DNA of 64,000 bases from Larix kaempferi (lineage: Eukaryota > Streptophyta > Pinopsida > Pinales > Pinaceae), in the NCBI GenBank assembly GCA_027924585.1, contig BSBM01000307.1:17035501-17099500 (forward strand), given 5' to 3'. The notes under the pieces were generated by a model. It was not told the origin of the DNA, searched no databases, and worked only from the letters and a program-made list of their open reading frames with translations. The first letter of the stretch is position 1. Each line of letters begins with the position of its first letter. Below are positions 47,143-57,938 of this stretch, one piece after another. The translations under genes were made by a program, and so were the position numbers.

Positions 47143-47913
47143 AGTCATCGCAAAAGAGCATTTGTCCATGTTTAGATAGAGCCGATGTTGCTGGAGAGTG
47201 TCGAGGACTTGTCGAAGATATACAACATGTTCTTCCCATGATCGACTGAAAATGAATATATCGTCGAGATAAACAATGACCCATTTTCTGATGAAAGGTC
47301 GAAGAAGGTTATCCATATGTCGCATGAAGGTCGCAAGTGCGTTGGTTAAGCCGAAAGTCATGACTAACCATTCAAACAATCCTTCCTTGGTCTTGAAAGC
47401 AGTTTTCCACACATCTGACGGCTCGATTGGAATTTGATGATATCCCAACTTGAGGTCGAGCTTAGTAAATAATTTAGCACCTTTCAAACAGTCGATGAGC
47501 TCGTCTATCCACAACAGAGCGTAGCGGTTCTTTACCGAAATTTTGTTGAGAGCTCTGTAGTCGATGCACATGCGCTAAGTCCAGTCTTTCTTCGGAACTA
47601 GGACGACTGGAATTCCATAAGGAGAGGAGCTGGGGCGGATATGACCTTTGTTGATTAATTCTTGGATTTGTCTGTGAATCTCTTCATTTTCAAGAATGGA
47701 TCTTCTGTAAACAAATACGTTAGGCAAAGAAGAACCAAGAACAAGTTCAATGGAGTGTTTTACCTGACAATGTTGAGGTACTCCATCGGGAGCTTGAAAG
47801 AGGTTCTGGTACTCATCAAGAATATGATCGACTTGCTGCTTCTGTCGGGAGCTGCATTGGTCGGTGACTCGACTCGTCGCTGCAGTCTTCTTAGAATGTT
47901 GCGGCTTGATCAT
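47131..47913 (-). pseudogene. Reina-like reverse transcriptase, truncated
   Basis: Frame 47913-47575 has HSIELVLGSSLPN and SSPYGIPVVLVPKKDWT, then a TAG where Trp is usual (KKDGTWRMCIDYR). Frame 47571-47131 continues MCIDYRALNKISVKNRYALL, LFTKLDLKLGYHQI (first catalytic Asp), VYLDDIFIFSRSWEEH (catalytic pair) and LDTLQQHRLYLNMDKCSFAM, and is cut there by the junction with the chromovirus B LTR. Confidence 0.88.
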
Positions 47914-48054
47914 GATTAATGTGAACTTCTGAGCATGATTGATGAGCTTCTTTGTCTGTTTGGCAGATATCAGTGCAACCGTTGGTGTAGGTTGACGCTC
48001 TGGTATGTTGAACCATTGATTTCAGATTCTGACAATCACCTTCTGAGGCGATGA

Positions 48055-48345
48055 CTAATAACTTCCATGTCTATCCCAGAGGTAAGGTTTCCCAAACAAG
48101 GCATCGGCTACAGAGAGTGGTGCCACGTTGCATAGTACTTCATCTTCAAAAGGTTTTATGAAGTAGGTGAGCTTGCATTGTCGAGTGATCCGTAGTTCTT
48201 GCCCATCCTTCATCCAACCAATGTTGTAAGGCTGAGGATGCAAAGTGGTTACAAGACCTAGTTTCTTTACGAGATTTTCATAAATGAAGTTCTTCTGGCT
48301 AGCGTGTTGTCCACAATCAGATGCAATGGGTTGCTCTGGACCCAT
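48055..48345 (-). pseudogene. Reina-like aspartic protease region
   Basis: Contains ASQKNFIYENLVKKLGLVTT, HPQPYNIGWMKDGQEL and DALFGKPYLWDRHGSY, matching the protease region of this lineage. The active-site part just upstream (IVD) lies in another frame, so a small frameshift probably falls within the active-site loop. Between 47914 and 48054 the linker to RT is broken by stops. Confidence 0.65.
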
Positions 48346-49497
48346 ATCTGTGTATGGAACAGGCGTTCTCGTTCATCCTCATCGACGATAGTCGAGGCTG
48401 CTGGAGTGGTCGATGTAAAAAGGTTCGTTCGTCTGGATCAGATTCTTCCATTTTCTTGTCGAACGCGTCGGAGGTTGACACTTTTGCCAAAAATGTCTTC
48501 CGAGCTTTGCATTCAGACATATCATGCCAAGATGAGTGGTGGTAATCACACCATTTTCCGGTCGACAGTTGTTTTCTACATTCCCTTTTCTTAAAAGGAT
48601 TTTTGTCATGATCTGGCTTTGGCGGAGTCGGCTGAGAAGATTTCAACTTGTCGGAGTCGGCTGAGAAGATTTCAACTTGTCGGAGTCGGCTAATGTCTTC
48701 TTGTCAGGTGGTCGTCCTGATGTCGACTTTGTCATGAAGCGCGTTTTTCCCTTTTGCTTGGTTTCAAGTTTACTGGCATAGTGGAATGCATTTGCAAGCG
48801 TAATGACAGTCATAAATTCCATCTCTTGTTGAATGTACTGGGACAATCCATTGATGCACTTCAGAACAAGCAATTTCTCTTCTTCTTGGACGCTAAGTCT
48901 AGCCATGAGTCGATAGAATTCATCGGTGTAACTCTGTACTGATTGGTCTTTCCATTGCCTTAGCTACAGCCACTTCTTATATTGTTGCTCGACGTATTTG
49001 GGCAGGTAAAATTCATTTCGGATGTGTTTGACGAATTTATCCCATGTGTCGATGGGGTCTCCGTTTTTCTCCATATTTTTCAAGAGGTTCTCCCACCAGC
49101 AGTGCACAGATGTTGGCATCTTTAAGGATGCAATGGTGATCTTGTCAACTTCTGAGAGTTGATTCACAGAGTAATAGGATTCCAATTGTTGTACCCAATT
49201 GTCGACGGATTTCGCATCAATATTACCTTTAAGATTTGGTATGTCCGGATTCATTTGCACTTTGAAGGGGTTGATTTTATCGGACTAAGTTCTCGTCGAA
49301 AATCCTCCTGATGTCGAAGCAAATCGCGTGAGAATTTCGTTGAACTGGGCGAACATTTTAGTCCGTTGTCGAGCCAGAGCTTGCTCAATAAGCTGTGTTG
49401 TCTCATTGGTTGCATGTCTATCGTCTATTTCTTTTGTCATTTTTGGAGGTAGCGTCTGCTTGGATTGTTGAGATTGCGAGCGATTTTGAATCGGCAT
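48317..49497 (-). pseudogene. Reina-like gag (broken)
   Basis: Frames on the minus strand: 49497-49285 (N-terminus, PIQNRSQSQQSKQTLPPKM), 49260-48964 (capsid-type NIDAKSVDNWVQQLESYY, WWENLLKNMEKNGDPIDTWD), 48906-48643 (EEEKLLVLKCINGLSQYIQQ) and 48646-48317. The last includes a zinc-knuckle-like CX2HX4HX4C: WCDYHHSSWHDMSECKA. A 29-bp tandem duplication at 48623-48680 shifts the frame before the knuckle. Further stops separate the other pieces. Confidence 0.78.
48623..48691 (-). repeat. 29-bp tandem duplication in Reina-like gag
   Basis: cggagtcggctgagaagatt plus nine bases occurs at 48623-48651 and 48652-48680, followed by a partial third copy cggagtcggct. Because 29 is not a multiple of three, it changes the reading frame. 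Confidence 0.9.
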
Positions 49498-49567
49498 AAG
49501 TCAAGTAACTTCGAGAGAAGTGTATACGCAGAACTTAAGCACGAAAACTGATTGCTCTGATTGAGTC

Positions 49568-49579
49568 TTGCTCTGATAC
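49568..49579 (-). other. Primer-binding site of the Reina-like element
   Basis: The plus strand reads gctctgatacca, the complement of tggtatcagagc, next to the LTR edge. Confidence 0.88.
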
Positions 49580-49580
49580 C

Positions 49581-50163
49581 AACGATCCAGGTCATGTCCA
49601 AGAAGCACGAGGGGGACAACAGTTCAACTGAATGAGTTGGCTTTGTTATGGCGGAAGATCATGAAACAGATTGCGTAAAGCAAGAATACACTACACAGAC
49701 AAAACACAAATATACACAGACAATATGCAGGAATGCGAACTGATCTTCTATTACTGGAAACAAGTTCATCACTTGATTCTATGCTACAAGATTATACATG
49801 CTTATATAGAGAGAGTGTTGAGACGCTTGGGTGCTTGCACGTTACGTTCAGTTACACAAGAAGTTAGAACGGTTCGACATTTCAACAGTTAGAGTCGACT
49901 GGAAGACAGAGAGACAGTCTGTCGAAGTTTGACAGTCGCAAGTCGCAGGTCGACACTGCATGTCAATGTCGTGAACTGTGAGGTTGCAAAACATGTCGAA
50001 GGTGCAGAGTGTGTCGCAGTATGTCGAAGTCGAGACTCGTCGGAGTTGTGTCGAAATCGGAACCTATCGGAGTTGCTGAGTTTATCGAAGTCATGTCAAG
50101 TTGAAACTTGTCGAAGTTGTATCGACATCGATGACATGCCGCGGTCGAGGTTAGCATTCGACA
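49581..50163 (-). repeat. 5' LTR of the Reina-like element (~0.58 kb)
   Basis: On the minus strand it starts TGTCGAATGC at 50163 and ends next to the primer-binding site. A TATA-like minus-strand tatataagc lies near 49801-49810. The upstream half (about 49915-50150) is crowded with gtcgaagt / tcggagt-type motifs. Plus-strand open frames here are chance. Confidence 0.75.
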
Positions 50164-52075
50164 ACAATGGCAACTACGATGTGAATCAAAATCCTTTTCG
50201 CCCCACATTCTATATTTAAACTTAGATGTAATATTATTTTTAATGTTATTGATATTTTGCAAAGTGAAATTTTTGTCTATCCCCCAATGATTTAACCAAG
50301 CCATGTCATCTTTATGAGAACCTTTCTTGATCCGCATGTGATTTTGATTGGATTTTGAAGCAATTTTAGGGAGTCTTTGGTCTCCCATGCCATTTATCTT
50401 GAACTTGTACATCAAGCACCTTGTCATGGCGATGCTCTCTATGGGGGGAAGGCCTACTTTTATAAGGAGAATATGATAAGGTGTATTACTTTTAATTCAG
50501 AGGTTATAAGTTATAAAATGATTTTGGATTTGCTCGATCTTTCTCTAGGATTCTCTAGAGATGCTACACCCCGAAACTTCACAGCCATACAAGATAACAT
50601 GAGTGACGAGAGTTTCAAAGAGGAACTTCTTTTTATCCCACATCACAAGGTGGGTTGATTTACAGTTGTTCTCAATACCAAAATAAGCTTTCCACCTTCC
50701 ATTAATCCTTTTCTCAATTCTATAGTTCCAGTTGAGTTTGTGATGAATATCAATTCCAAGATATTTATAGGAAGAAACTTCCTTGAGTTTGTTATTGTTA
50801 TAAACAAAGTTATTATAAGTGACCTTGTTGGACTTTATAATCATTACTTTTGTTTTGTCAATATTATAATCATGCCCATGTTAGAGCATAAATCCTTCAA
50901 AGTTCTCAATTGCTTATCAAGGTCAAAGGGACATCTTGCCATAAGAATAATATCATCAACATAAAGAAGAAGGATGGCAACAATTCCTGCTAAGGTCATG
51001 CTAGTGCAACTTTCTTCCTCTAAGAAACCTTATAGCTTATCAATGTAAATGTTGAAAAGGGTAGGAGACAGGGGGCAACCTTGTGTAACTCCAATATTAC
51101 AATTAATATATTTTGACCATCCCTCAATGTTGTTGAATTTGACAATGACAGTCTTGTACAATCTTGTCATGAAAACTCTCAACTCAAGAGGAACCTTTAG
51201 CTCTTCTAACCTCTTCATAGGTTGTTTCTAGGAACTGTATCGAAAGCTTTCCTAAAGTCCACAAAGCAGTAAAAGAGGTTGGATTTATTATTGCGACACT
51301 CCTATGCAATAATCTTGAGTGTAACGAGGTGGTTCGTGGTTGAATGATGTCTTTTGAAGTCCTCTTGACCTTTAGCTTGCTTTCCCTCACTTTCAAGCCA
51401 AACGTTAATCTTTTTTTCCAGAATAATACCATAGAGCTTTGCTAAGAGAGGGCTAATCATAATGGTCCGATAATTAGAGGGCTATTTTTATCATTGCTTT
51501 AAAAAATAGGAATAATGAGGCTTTGAGCCTAAGGGTGAGGGAAACCTTAGTTAATTGCTAGATTAAAGAGAATGTGGATGTGAGGGATGAGGACAAGCCC
51601 TCCAATTTTTAAAATTTCTGCTTGATAACCTTCAATGTCCTTAGCTTTTCCACTTATACGACACCTAACACTGAAATATATGTTGTCTAGCGAGAAAACT
51701 TCTTCTGCTGTAAGGATGGTTGGAATATTATCTTTCACCTCCGAGGATTCGTAAAGCCTTTTAAGATAGGAGGTATAGTCCTTTAGAGTAATCTTATTGT
51801 TCTCTTTGGTTTTGCTAGTTAGAATTTGGCTCCAAAATTTCTTAGGAGCAACTTTGGAAAGGTGCAAGAGGTTTTCTTGTCTTTTATTTGTGTAGTGCCT
51901 CTTTTTCATTTTAATTAGGGCTTTGTGTCCCTTTATTTTGTCAATTTTTAGCTTCCATAGCTTCCTTTAGTTCACTTCTTGTGACTTTACACTCTTTATC
52001 AAACCAAGGGTTAGTTCTTCTATTTTGTTTTTTACCCGAGACTTCAAAGAAAAACTTCTTTATGGAAAACGAGAG
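50164..52075 (-). mobile_element. LINE without RNase H, minus strand, 3' end lost (LINE-2)
   Basis: Broken minus-strand reading frames cover RT and the C-terminal region. Order from the right: pre-RT (51909-51547, KVAPKKFWSQIL, then SGKAKDIEGYQAEIL), RT palm with CFVDFRKAFDTVPRN (~51240-51280), IGVTQGCPLSPTLFNIYIDKL (51030 region), LLLYVDDIILMA with the catalytic YVDD (50937-50972), YKYLGIDIHHKLNWNY (50760 region), and a C-terminal GDQRLPKIASKS ... WLNHWGID (50290-50400). No RNase H or zf-RVT is seen, unlike LINE-1 and LINE-3. Homology to the upstream part fades at about 52075. The 3' end is cut by the Reina-like LTR at 50163. Confidence 0.82.
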
Positions 52076-52384
52076 GATGTAGTGAAATTGTAGTAGAGGT
52101 CCTCGATATTGTTCAATCTTGAAAAAGAAAGCAATTCATTTTTTAAGGTATTTAGAAAAATATCACTTTATTCTATGAAAGATTAAATACTTATGGTCAT
52201 ACAAATAATCGTATTTAAGATCACTACGCATTGCTAATTAAAAGTTACCAAATACTCAACAATTTTTTTCTATAACGTTTAAACATATCACCTCAATCCT
52301 TTAACATTACAAAACGATTCTTATAAATATCACCTCAAACATTTAACATTAAAAAGGGGTTCCGAGTAGAAAATATGGAAAAGA
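52076..52384. other. Short AT-rich stretch without a gene
   Basis: Lies between the 5' side of LINE-2 and the 5' truncation point of LINE-3. The phrases atatcacctca and catttaacatta / ctttaacattac occur twice within 52290-52350, a small direct repeat. Nothing else is seen. Confidence 0.5.
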
Positions 52385-52404
52385 CATATCATTAGTTTGA
52401 GAAA

Positions 52405-53355
52405 ATGGAGTGTGAAGGATATACAACAATAGTGTTGGAGAGTTTGAGTAGGACTGCTGATCAACATCTTTCTATTTTAAATTGTTATGCACCCTATAGA
52501 GATAGAGAACATTTCTGGCTGGGTTTACAATCTTCTAGTATTATGAACAAAGATAATTTTATTGTGGCTGGCGATTTGAATTTTACCAGGTTGGCACAGG
52601 AAATATGGGGAGCCAATGCAAAAATGGATATTCTGGCTAATTTCTTTTTTGAGTTTCTTGTCAATAATGACTTGATTGATGTATGTACAGTTGTCTTTAT
52701 GCCCACTTGGTCTAATGGTCGAGGCGGTCATGAAGGAATTTATAAAAGATTAGACAAATTTCTGGAATCTCATAGTCGGTACGGATCATGGGTTAGTGAT
52801 GTTAAGATATCAGATCACTGGCCAGTTTTCCTACAATTGGATGATTGTGTTCGACAACATAATTATCCCTTTAAATTTGACTGTTCCTGGCTGGCCAATG
52901 AAGTTTTTTCTCAGTTTGTTAAGGATACTTGGTTAAATTCTGATGTAGATGTGGATTTAAATCCGGTGGACCGGTTCTGTTCAAAGTTGAAAGTTTTGAA
53001 AGTTGAAGTTTCAAGGTGGATTCATAATAAGAAAAAGGAGGACAAGCAGACTTTGATGAAAGTGGAAATTCAGTTACAATCTTTATATGCATATAATTTG
53101 GAAGCCCCTTTAGACGATTTTGAATTTGAGCTTCTCAAGAAACTGGAAGTTGAAAAGGAAGACATTTATTTAAAAGAGAAGAAGGAGTGGAGATTGAAAA
53201 GTAGGGCATTGTGGGTAAACTTTGGTGATAAGAATACTAGATTCTTTCATACCTATGCTTCGACTAGGAGAAATAGCAACACTATCTGGAAAATATCTGA
53301 TGAGGACACGATGAGGAGGGGTAGGTTGTCACTGGTGAGAAGGAGATTCAGATGA
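52405..53355 (+). pseudogene. LINE-3 endonuclease and linker
   Basis: The 316-codon frame begins in the middle of an AP-endonuclease: SILNCYAPYRDREHFW, then FIVAGDLNFTR (GDxN catalytic motif), NDLIDV, YKRLDKFLES and ISDHWPVFLQL (SDH catalytic motif). The N-terminal N and E motifs of the nuclease are missing because of 5' truncation. From about residue 150 it is the usual linker to RT, with ALWVNFGDKNTRFFHTYAS near the end. The frame ends by a shift; the next frame starts four bases earlier (ATGA overlap at 53352-53355), most simply read as a frameshift in one old ORF2. Confidence 0.87.
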
Positions 53356-54386
53356 TGGCTAAGAAATATTTCAGTAATATATATACTGAGGATAAAAATT
53401 GTGATTTATTGTCCCAACTTCAGGTGGCAAGACTTTACCCTACAATTTTTAAGGATGAGGAGGCAGAGGAGTTGTTCAAGGAGGTTACATTGGAGGAAGT
53501 GGAGAGCACACTTAAATTATTTGCCAAGGAGAAGAGTCCAGGGCCAAATGGCTGGACTGTCGAACTTTTTCTGCAATTCTTCGATATCATGGGCGATGAC
53601 ATCTTAAGGATGGTGGAGTATACCAGAACGCAGGGATACATTTCTAGAGCCCTAAATTCTACTTTTATCACTCTTATTCCAAAAGTTAATGATCCTAAGA
53701 CTTTTGGGGACTTTAGACCCATTGCTTTATGCAACCTTGCTTACAATATTGTCTCCAAAATTATTGTTGGACTTCTCAAACCCGTCTTCTCTAGATTTAT
53801 TTCTCCTGAACAATTCGATTTTTTGCAAGATCACCAAATTCATGATGTTGTTGGTATAACACAGGAATTATTGCATACTATTAAAAGTAAGAAGTGGAGG
53901 GCTATTCTTCTCAAAATGGATTTAGAGAAGGCATACGACAGGGTAAGTTGGGATTTTCTGAGAATTATTTTGATTCAAATTGGCGTTCTAGCTCTTGCTA
54001 TTAGATGGATCATGGCGTATGTGAATACTATGAGTATTGATGTTCTTGTTAATGGTGGGCCCACATCTTTCTTCAGCTGCTCTCGTGGTATTAGACAGGG
54101 ATGTTCGATGTCACCTTTATTATTTCTGCTGATAATTGAAGGCTTGAGTAGGTTGATTATGCATGCTAAACAGGAGGGCAAGATTAGAGGCCTGAAAATT
54201 TCCAAAAAATTTCTTCTCTCCCATGTCCTATTTGTGGATGATGTTTTGATTGTGGGCACTGATTTTGTGGAGGAATGGAGGACATATCGGGATATTATTG
54301 AACTTTTTTGCAAGGCATCTAGTATGCGAGTCAGCCTTAAAAGTCTTGTTTCTATGAAAATTTTGTTGAGGAGGATAGAATGTTAA
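53352..54386 (+). pseudogene. LINE-3 reverse transcriptase
   Basis: Contains KEKSPGPNGWTVELFLQF, TFITLIPKV, FRPIALCNLAYNIVSKII, LLKMDLEKAYDRVSWDF (first catalytic Asp), CSRGIRQGCSMSPLLFLLIIEG and HVLFVDDVLIVG (FVDD catalytic pair), all motifs of plant L1 RT in order. It ends at a frameshift at 54386; the next pieces (LISEGFTYLGFHLKPNGYHIKDW, ~54420-54490) are in other frames. RT alone may have been intact up to recent time. Confidence 0.9.
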
Positions 54387-55132
54387 ATATTCAAGTGCTG
54401 CTTCCATACAAATGCTGTTTGATTTCAGAGGGCTTTACATATCTGGGCTTTCATCTTAAGCCGAATGGCTATCACATAAAAGATTGGTAGTGGCCGATAA
54501 AGAAATTTGAATCCAGAATCTCTCACTGGACATACTGTTTGTTATCTATTTGTGGCAAACTCACTTTGGTTAAGTCAGTGCTTATGGGGATCCCGGTCTA
54601 CTGGTTCTCTCTACTCCCGATGCCCTGTTCTGTGATCAATTCACTTAGAAGACTTCTTTTTTATTTTTTATGGACTGGAGGTTTGAATAAATCTAGTCTG
54701 TCATTGATCGGATGGGAAAGGGTTTCCTTACCATTCGTCTCAGGAGGATGGGGGATAAAGGACTTAGTTGTATTTAGCGAAGCTCTGCGGCTTAAGAGCT
54801 TCTGGCGGGCCATATTTGGTAAATCTCTTTGGTTGTTGGTCATACATCAGAAGTATATTAAAATTGAGATCTCACATTGGTCGAGGTTGTCCAGAAAGAA
54901 GTTGCGTGGGGTTTCACCATTGTGGAATGGCTTCTTAAAAGTTTATTGCTGGTTGCCTGTTGAATTATGTTGGAAAGTGGGGAATGGGAAGGAAGTGGCA
55001 ATAGGCGTTGATCCTATTTTGGGATTAAGGGAAGCATATAAATTATCTTCTGATTTACTTTCCATTTTAAGGAATGCAGGTTTGATCACTTTGAATTCTA
55101 TAGTTAAAGATGGCCCGAATGGCTATTGGTAG
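54387..55132 (+). pseudogene. LINE-3 RT thumb and connector
   Basis: 54415-54538 encodes FTYLGFHLKPNGYHIKDW with a TAG at ~54487 (DW-stop-WPIKKF). The 197-codon frame 54539-55132 has GKLTLVKSVLMGIPVYWFSLL, YFLWTGG, GGWGIKDLVVFSEALRLKSFW and KVGNGKEVAIGVDPI, standard for the region between RT and zf-RVT in plant LINEs. It ends in NGYW-stop where the same frame continues DAKDLHLPRLV. Confidence 0.85.
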
Positions 55133-56275
55133 GATGCCAAGGATCTACATCTGCCTCGTTTGGTGGCCTGTGAGTGGGAGTCCTTCCTTCACTCTTTAAA
55201 TGCTATAGGTATTCGATTGTGTACCGAGGAAGACACAGTGGTTTGGGCTGGGAATGAGGCTACGGGCAGGATATCAACAAGAACTGCTTATAACTATATT
55301 ATCAAGCGAAGATGCTTATTTCCCAACCACTGGTGGTATAAGGTCATTTGGCATTGGCACATGCTTCTTAAACTTAAATGCTTTTTATGGTTCCTGCTTC
55401 AGGATCGGCTAAAAACCTGGGATAATCTCTCTATTATTGGTTGGAAGGGTCCAAGTCAATGCATACTTTGTAAATGCTTTTCAGAATCTACATTACATCT
55501 ATTTCTGGAATGTTCCTTTGTGAAAAGTTTATGGGGAAAATGCTATCAGAATTTTGGCATTACTGTGAAGTGGGAAGGTAATAGTGTGGAATCCAGTTTG
55601 AAATCGTTGATTAAAATTTGCAAAACACATACTACTCTACCTGTCTTTATATGTTGGACTGTTTGGTGGACAAGGAATAAGGCTACATTTGAAAACATAC
55701 TTCCTTGCTTGGATAATGCTTACAGCTCTGTTTTAAGTCACTACTTAAAATTTCAGAGTGTTATGGCTCCTCCTGTTCAGAGAAATATTGGCTGTTTTCA
55801 ACTTATTATAGATGATCCTGTACTATTTTTTGATGGGGCAGCAAATCTGGGAAATTGCGGTGCTGGTGGGGTTATCTTTCTCAATGATGGGCACCACTAC
55901 ACTCTTCGTCTGAAATGTGGTAAATGAACTAATATGAAGGCGGAATTAGTTGCATTATGGTGTGTGACCCGTGTGGCTAAACTCTTTGGTCTGGCGAAGG
56001 TTAAAATTTTCGGTGATTCCCGTGTTACTATTAAATGGGCAAGAGGAGAATTTGAGCTGAATGTAATGAATTTGGTAAGCTGGTGCAACAGGATAAAGTT
56101 TGAACTTAGAACTTTCTTGTCACTGTCACTTGATCACATTTATAGGGAATTCAATTCTCTTGCGGATCAGATGTCAAAATCAGCACTGACGGGCAATGAT
56201 GGTTATCTTATGTGGGAGGAATTTTGTGAAAACCAAAGGATTGACTCAGGCATTATGTATTTTCTGGACTAATTT
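55133..56275 (+). pseudogene. LINE-3 zf-RVT and RNase H
   Basis: The first frame (to 55927) has RISTRTAYNYIIKRR, LLKLKCFLWFLLQDRLKTWD and the zinc region CILCKCFSESTLHLFLEC (CxxC...HxxxC), then the RNase H start FFDGAANLGNCGAGGVIF with the first catalytic Asp. A TGA in LKCGK-stop-TNMKAEL interrupts. The rest (55934-56272) has MKAELVALW (catalytic Glu), KIFGDSRVTIKWARG (catalytic Asp) and HIYREFNSLADQMSKSAL (last Asp). Apart from the one stop, the RNase H active-site residues are all present. Confidence 0.9.
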
Positions 56276-56462
56276 TTCCTGTTCCTATTGTTTGGCTTTA
56301 AGGATGTTATAATGATGTCGATTTTTGCTTTTTTGAGGGATTACTTGATCTTTATGATAATGGGATATTACTGCGAAGACAATTTTTATATGTTGATCAT
56401 GTACTATTTGATTTAGTATTGAATAACAATAATATGCTTTTTTTTTTGCGGAAAGAAAAAAA

Positions 56463-57308
56463 CAATAAATATACACCTAATTTAATATGTAAATTTTTAT
56501 AATTTTGAACATAAACCATTGAGTGGATAATTTTGCTGATGGCGTGTTTATTTTCAATGTCAATTCATTCACGTAAATTTAATGTTCCAAGTACTCACGC
56601 TTAAATGCATTGTTAATATATAATCTACATGTCATGATAATATTTTTTATAAATTTTTATTTTTAATTATTTTTAACAAAGTTATCATATTTTTTTAAAT
56701 TTATTTTTAACCAATTGGATTATATAAAAATAATCAATTCATAAATACTTATTAGAAAAATAAAAAAAAATTATAATTTTAAAAATTCAAAATTCTATTT
56801 TATTTTTATAACATTTAGTTTAATATATTAATTTCTATAAAACTTTAAAACAACATGACAATTTTTTTTCCCAATAAAAATTAATTCAAAATCAACTTAA
56901 ATTAACTAATAACTAATCCTACCAGAGTTAAGCAGATATAATAACGGATTGCAAAATACCTCCATTATAATAAAACAAACTAATTTTTAAAAAACAATTT
57001 CAAAACTTACATATTAAATATTAAATTTGCAAAGATTTTTTAATATTAAATATTATAATAAGTTATCTAATGCTTAAGACATTTGTCATCATATTAAAAA
57101 CCCACATTTTTTTGACGAGCATAAAACTCATTAATAATAATATTTTTAACCAAATTTGAGAGGATTCATATCCAATTACGAGTCCAAAAGTTTTATCTCA
57201 TTATTTAAATTATTTAAAGAAAAAAACCTTATCCAATCACCAATCAGGCCGAAAGATAAACGCGCCAACATCCACGGAGTGCTGAGTTCGAAACTCTGGG
57301 ACTCCACA
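56463..57308. other. AT-rich intergenic region upstream of the TPR gene
   Basis: No coding or repeat is recognised. 56480-57150 is extremely AT-rich with many A and T runs, then GC content rises sharply from about 57240 toward the gene. It probably includes the promoter and 5' untranslated region; I cannot pick a TATA box reliably. The reading frame of the gene is open back to 57156, but that part (RGFISNYESKSF) does not look like the protein. Confidence 0.45.
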
Positions 57309-57938
57309 ATGGCCTGCATAATTGCCTCCACAGCCTCGGCTGCGATGATCTGGACCCCCCTGGGCACAGACCTGGAAAGGAGGCATTTTCCACGTACAGC
57401 CCCAAAGCGATGCCGATGTCCTTTTTCGATGAAAAACAAGCTGTTCAGGTGGACCACGGCCACCTTAGCATCGAACCTTGCACGCTCCCACTCCAAACCC
57501 CAGCCAACCAGAATTGCAGTCCACAATGTCGAAGACAAACGGGAGTTCGAGCCCCACCGCCTCCAGGAAAACCCTCATCCCGTCAAGAGGCGCCTCGTGA
57601 TTGGGCTCATCTCGGCCGTCTTTAGCGCGCAGATGAACTACGGTCACGTGGCCGTGGCGAGGGCTGCGGTTTCGAAGCGCGTGAGGCTTAAAGATGTGGA
57701 GAATCCCAAGCTCCAGGAGGCCCTCAGGGCTGCCGTTGCCGGCGATTTGGAGAATTCCGAGAGAATATTCACGGAGCTTATTGAAGAAGACCCCGAGAAT
57801 GCCAGCGGTTGGTCTAACAGAGGGAGTGTGAGGCTTTCCATGGAAAAATTCGATGAAGCTACTGCCGATTTCTCCCAGGCCATCAAGCTCGCCCCCGAGG
57901 CACCCGTGCCTTTCTTCAACCGCGCCATAGCATATGAG
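57309..57938 (+). CDS. Chloroplast-targeted TPR protein, first exon
   Basis: 210 codons from ATG 57309 to an apparent splice donor (GAG|GTGCTC at 57938/57939). Residues 1-~85 are Ala/Ser/Arg-rich with few acids at first, like a chloroplast transit peptide. Residues 93-119 form a second signal: KRR, then hydrophobic LVIGLISAVF, ending AVARA, consistent with a twin-arginine thylakoid-lumen signal. TPR-like helices follow: residues ~133-165 (EALRAAVAGDLENSERIF), 166-199 (ASGWSNRGSVRLSMEKFDEA, a canonical TPR with W, G, Y/L and A positions) and the start of a third at 200 (PVPFFNRAIAYE). This start is chosen because it begins the transit peptide. Downstream exons are not found within 6 kb, so introns are long or the gene is truncated. 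GC-rich coding sequence contrasts with its AT-rich surroundings. The precise function is unknown. Confidence 0.72.

Larger units (their letters stand above)
47131..50163 (-). mobile_element. Reina-like chromovirus, 5' half only
   Basis: Minus-strand order from the right: LTR (50163-49581), primer-binding site (49579-49568), gag (49497-48643, zinc-knuckle region to ~48520), protease (48345-48055), RT (47913-47131). The element ends abruptly inside RT, shortly after the YLDD motif. RNase H, integrase and the 3' LTR are absent. The gag text (LKGNIDAKSVDNWVQQLESYY, HCWWENL) and the VYLDDIFIFSRSWEEH motif suggest the Reina chromovirus lineage; this is family-level recognition by eye. Confidence 0.82.
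52385..56462 (+). mobile_element. L1-type LINE with RNase H, 5'-truncated (LINE-3)
   Basis: Plus-strand order: AP-endonuclease (52405-52850), linker, RT (53352 to about 54500), thumb and connector (54539-55130), zf-RVT (55160-55600), RNase H (55790-56272), and a 3' end with a T-run followed by a short A tail (56438-56462). It is 5' truncated inside the endonuclease and has no ORF1. Only a frameshift near 53352, another near 54385, a TAG at 55129-55131 and a TGA near 55925 interrupt a nearly continuous frame, so it is younger or better preserved than LINE-1. Confidence 0.9.
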
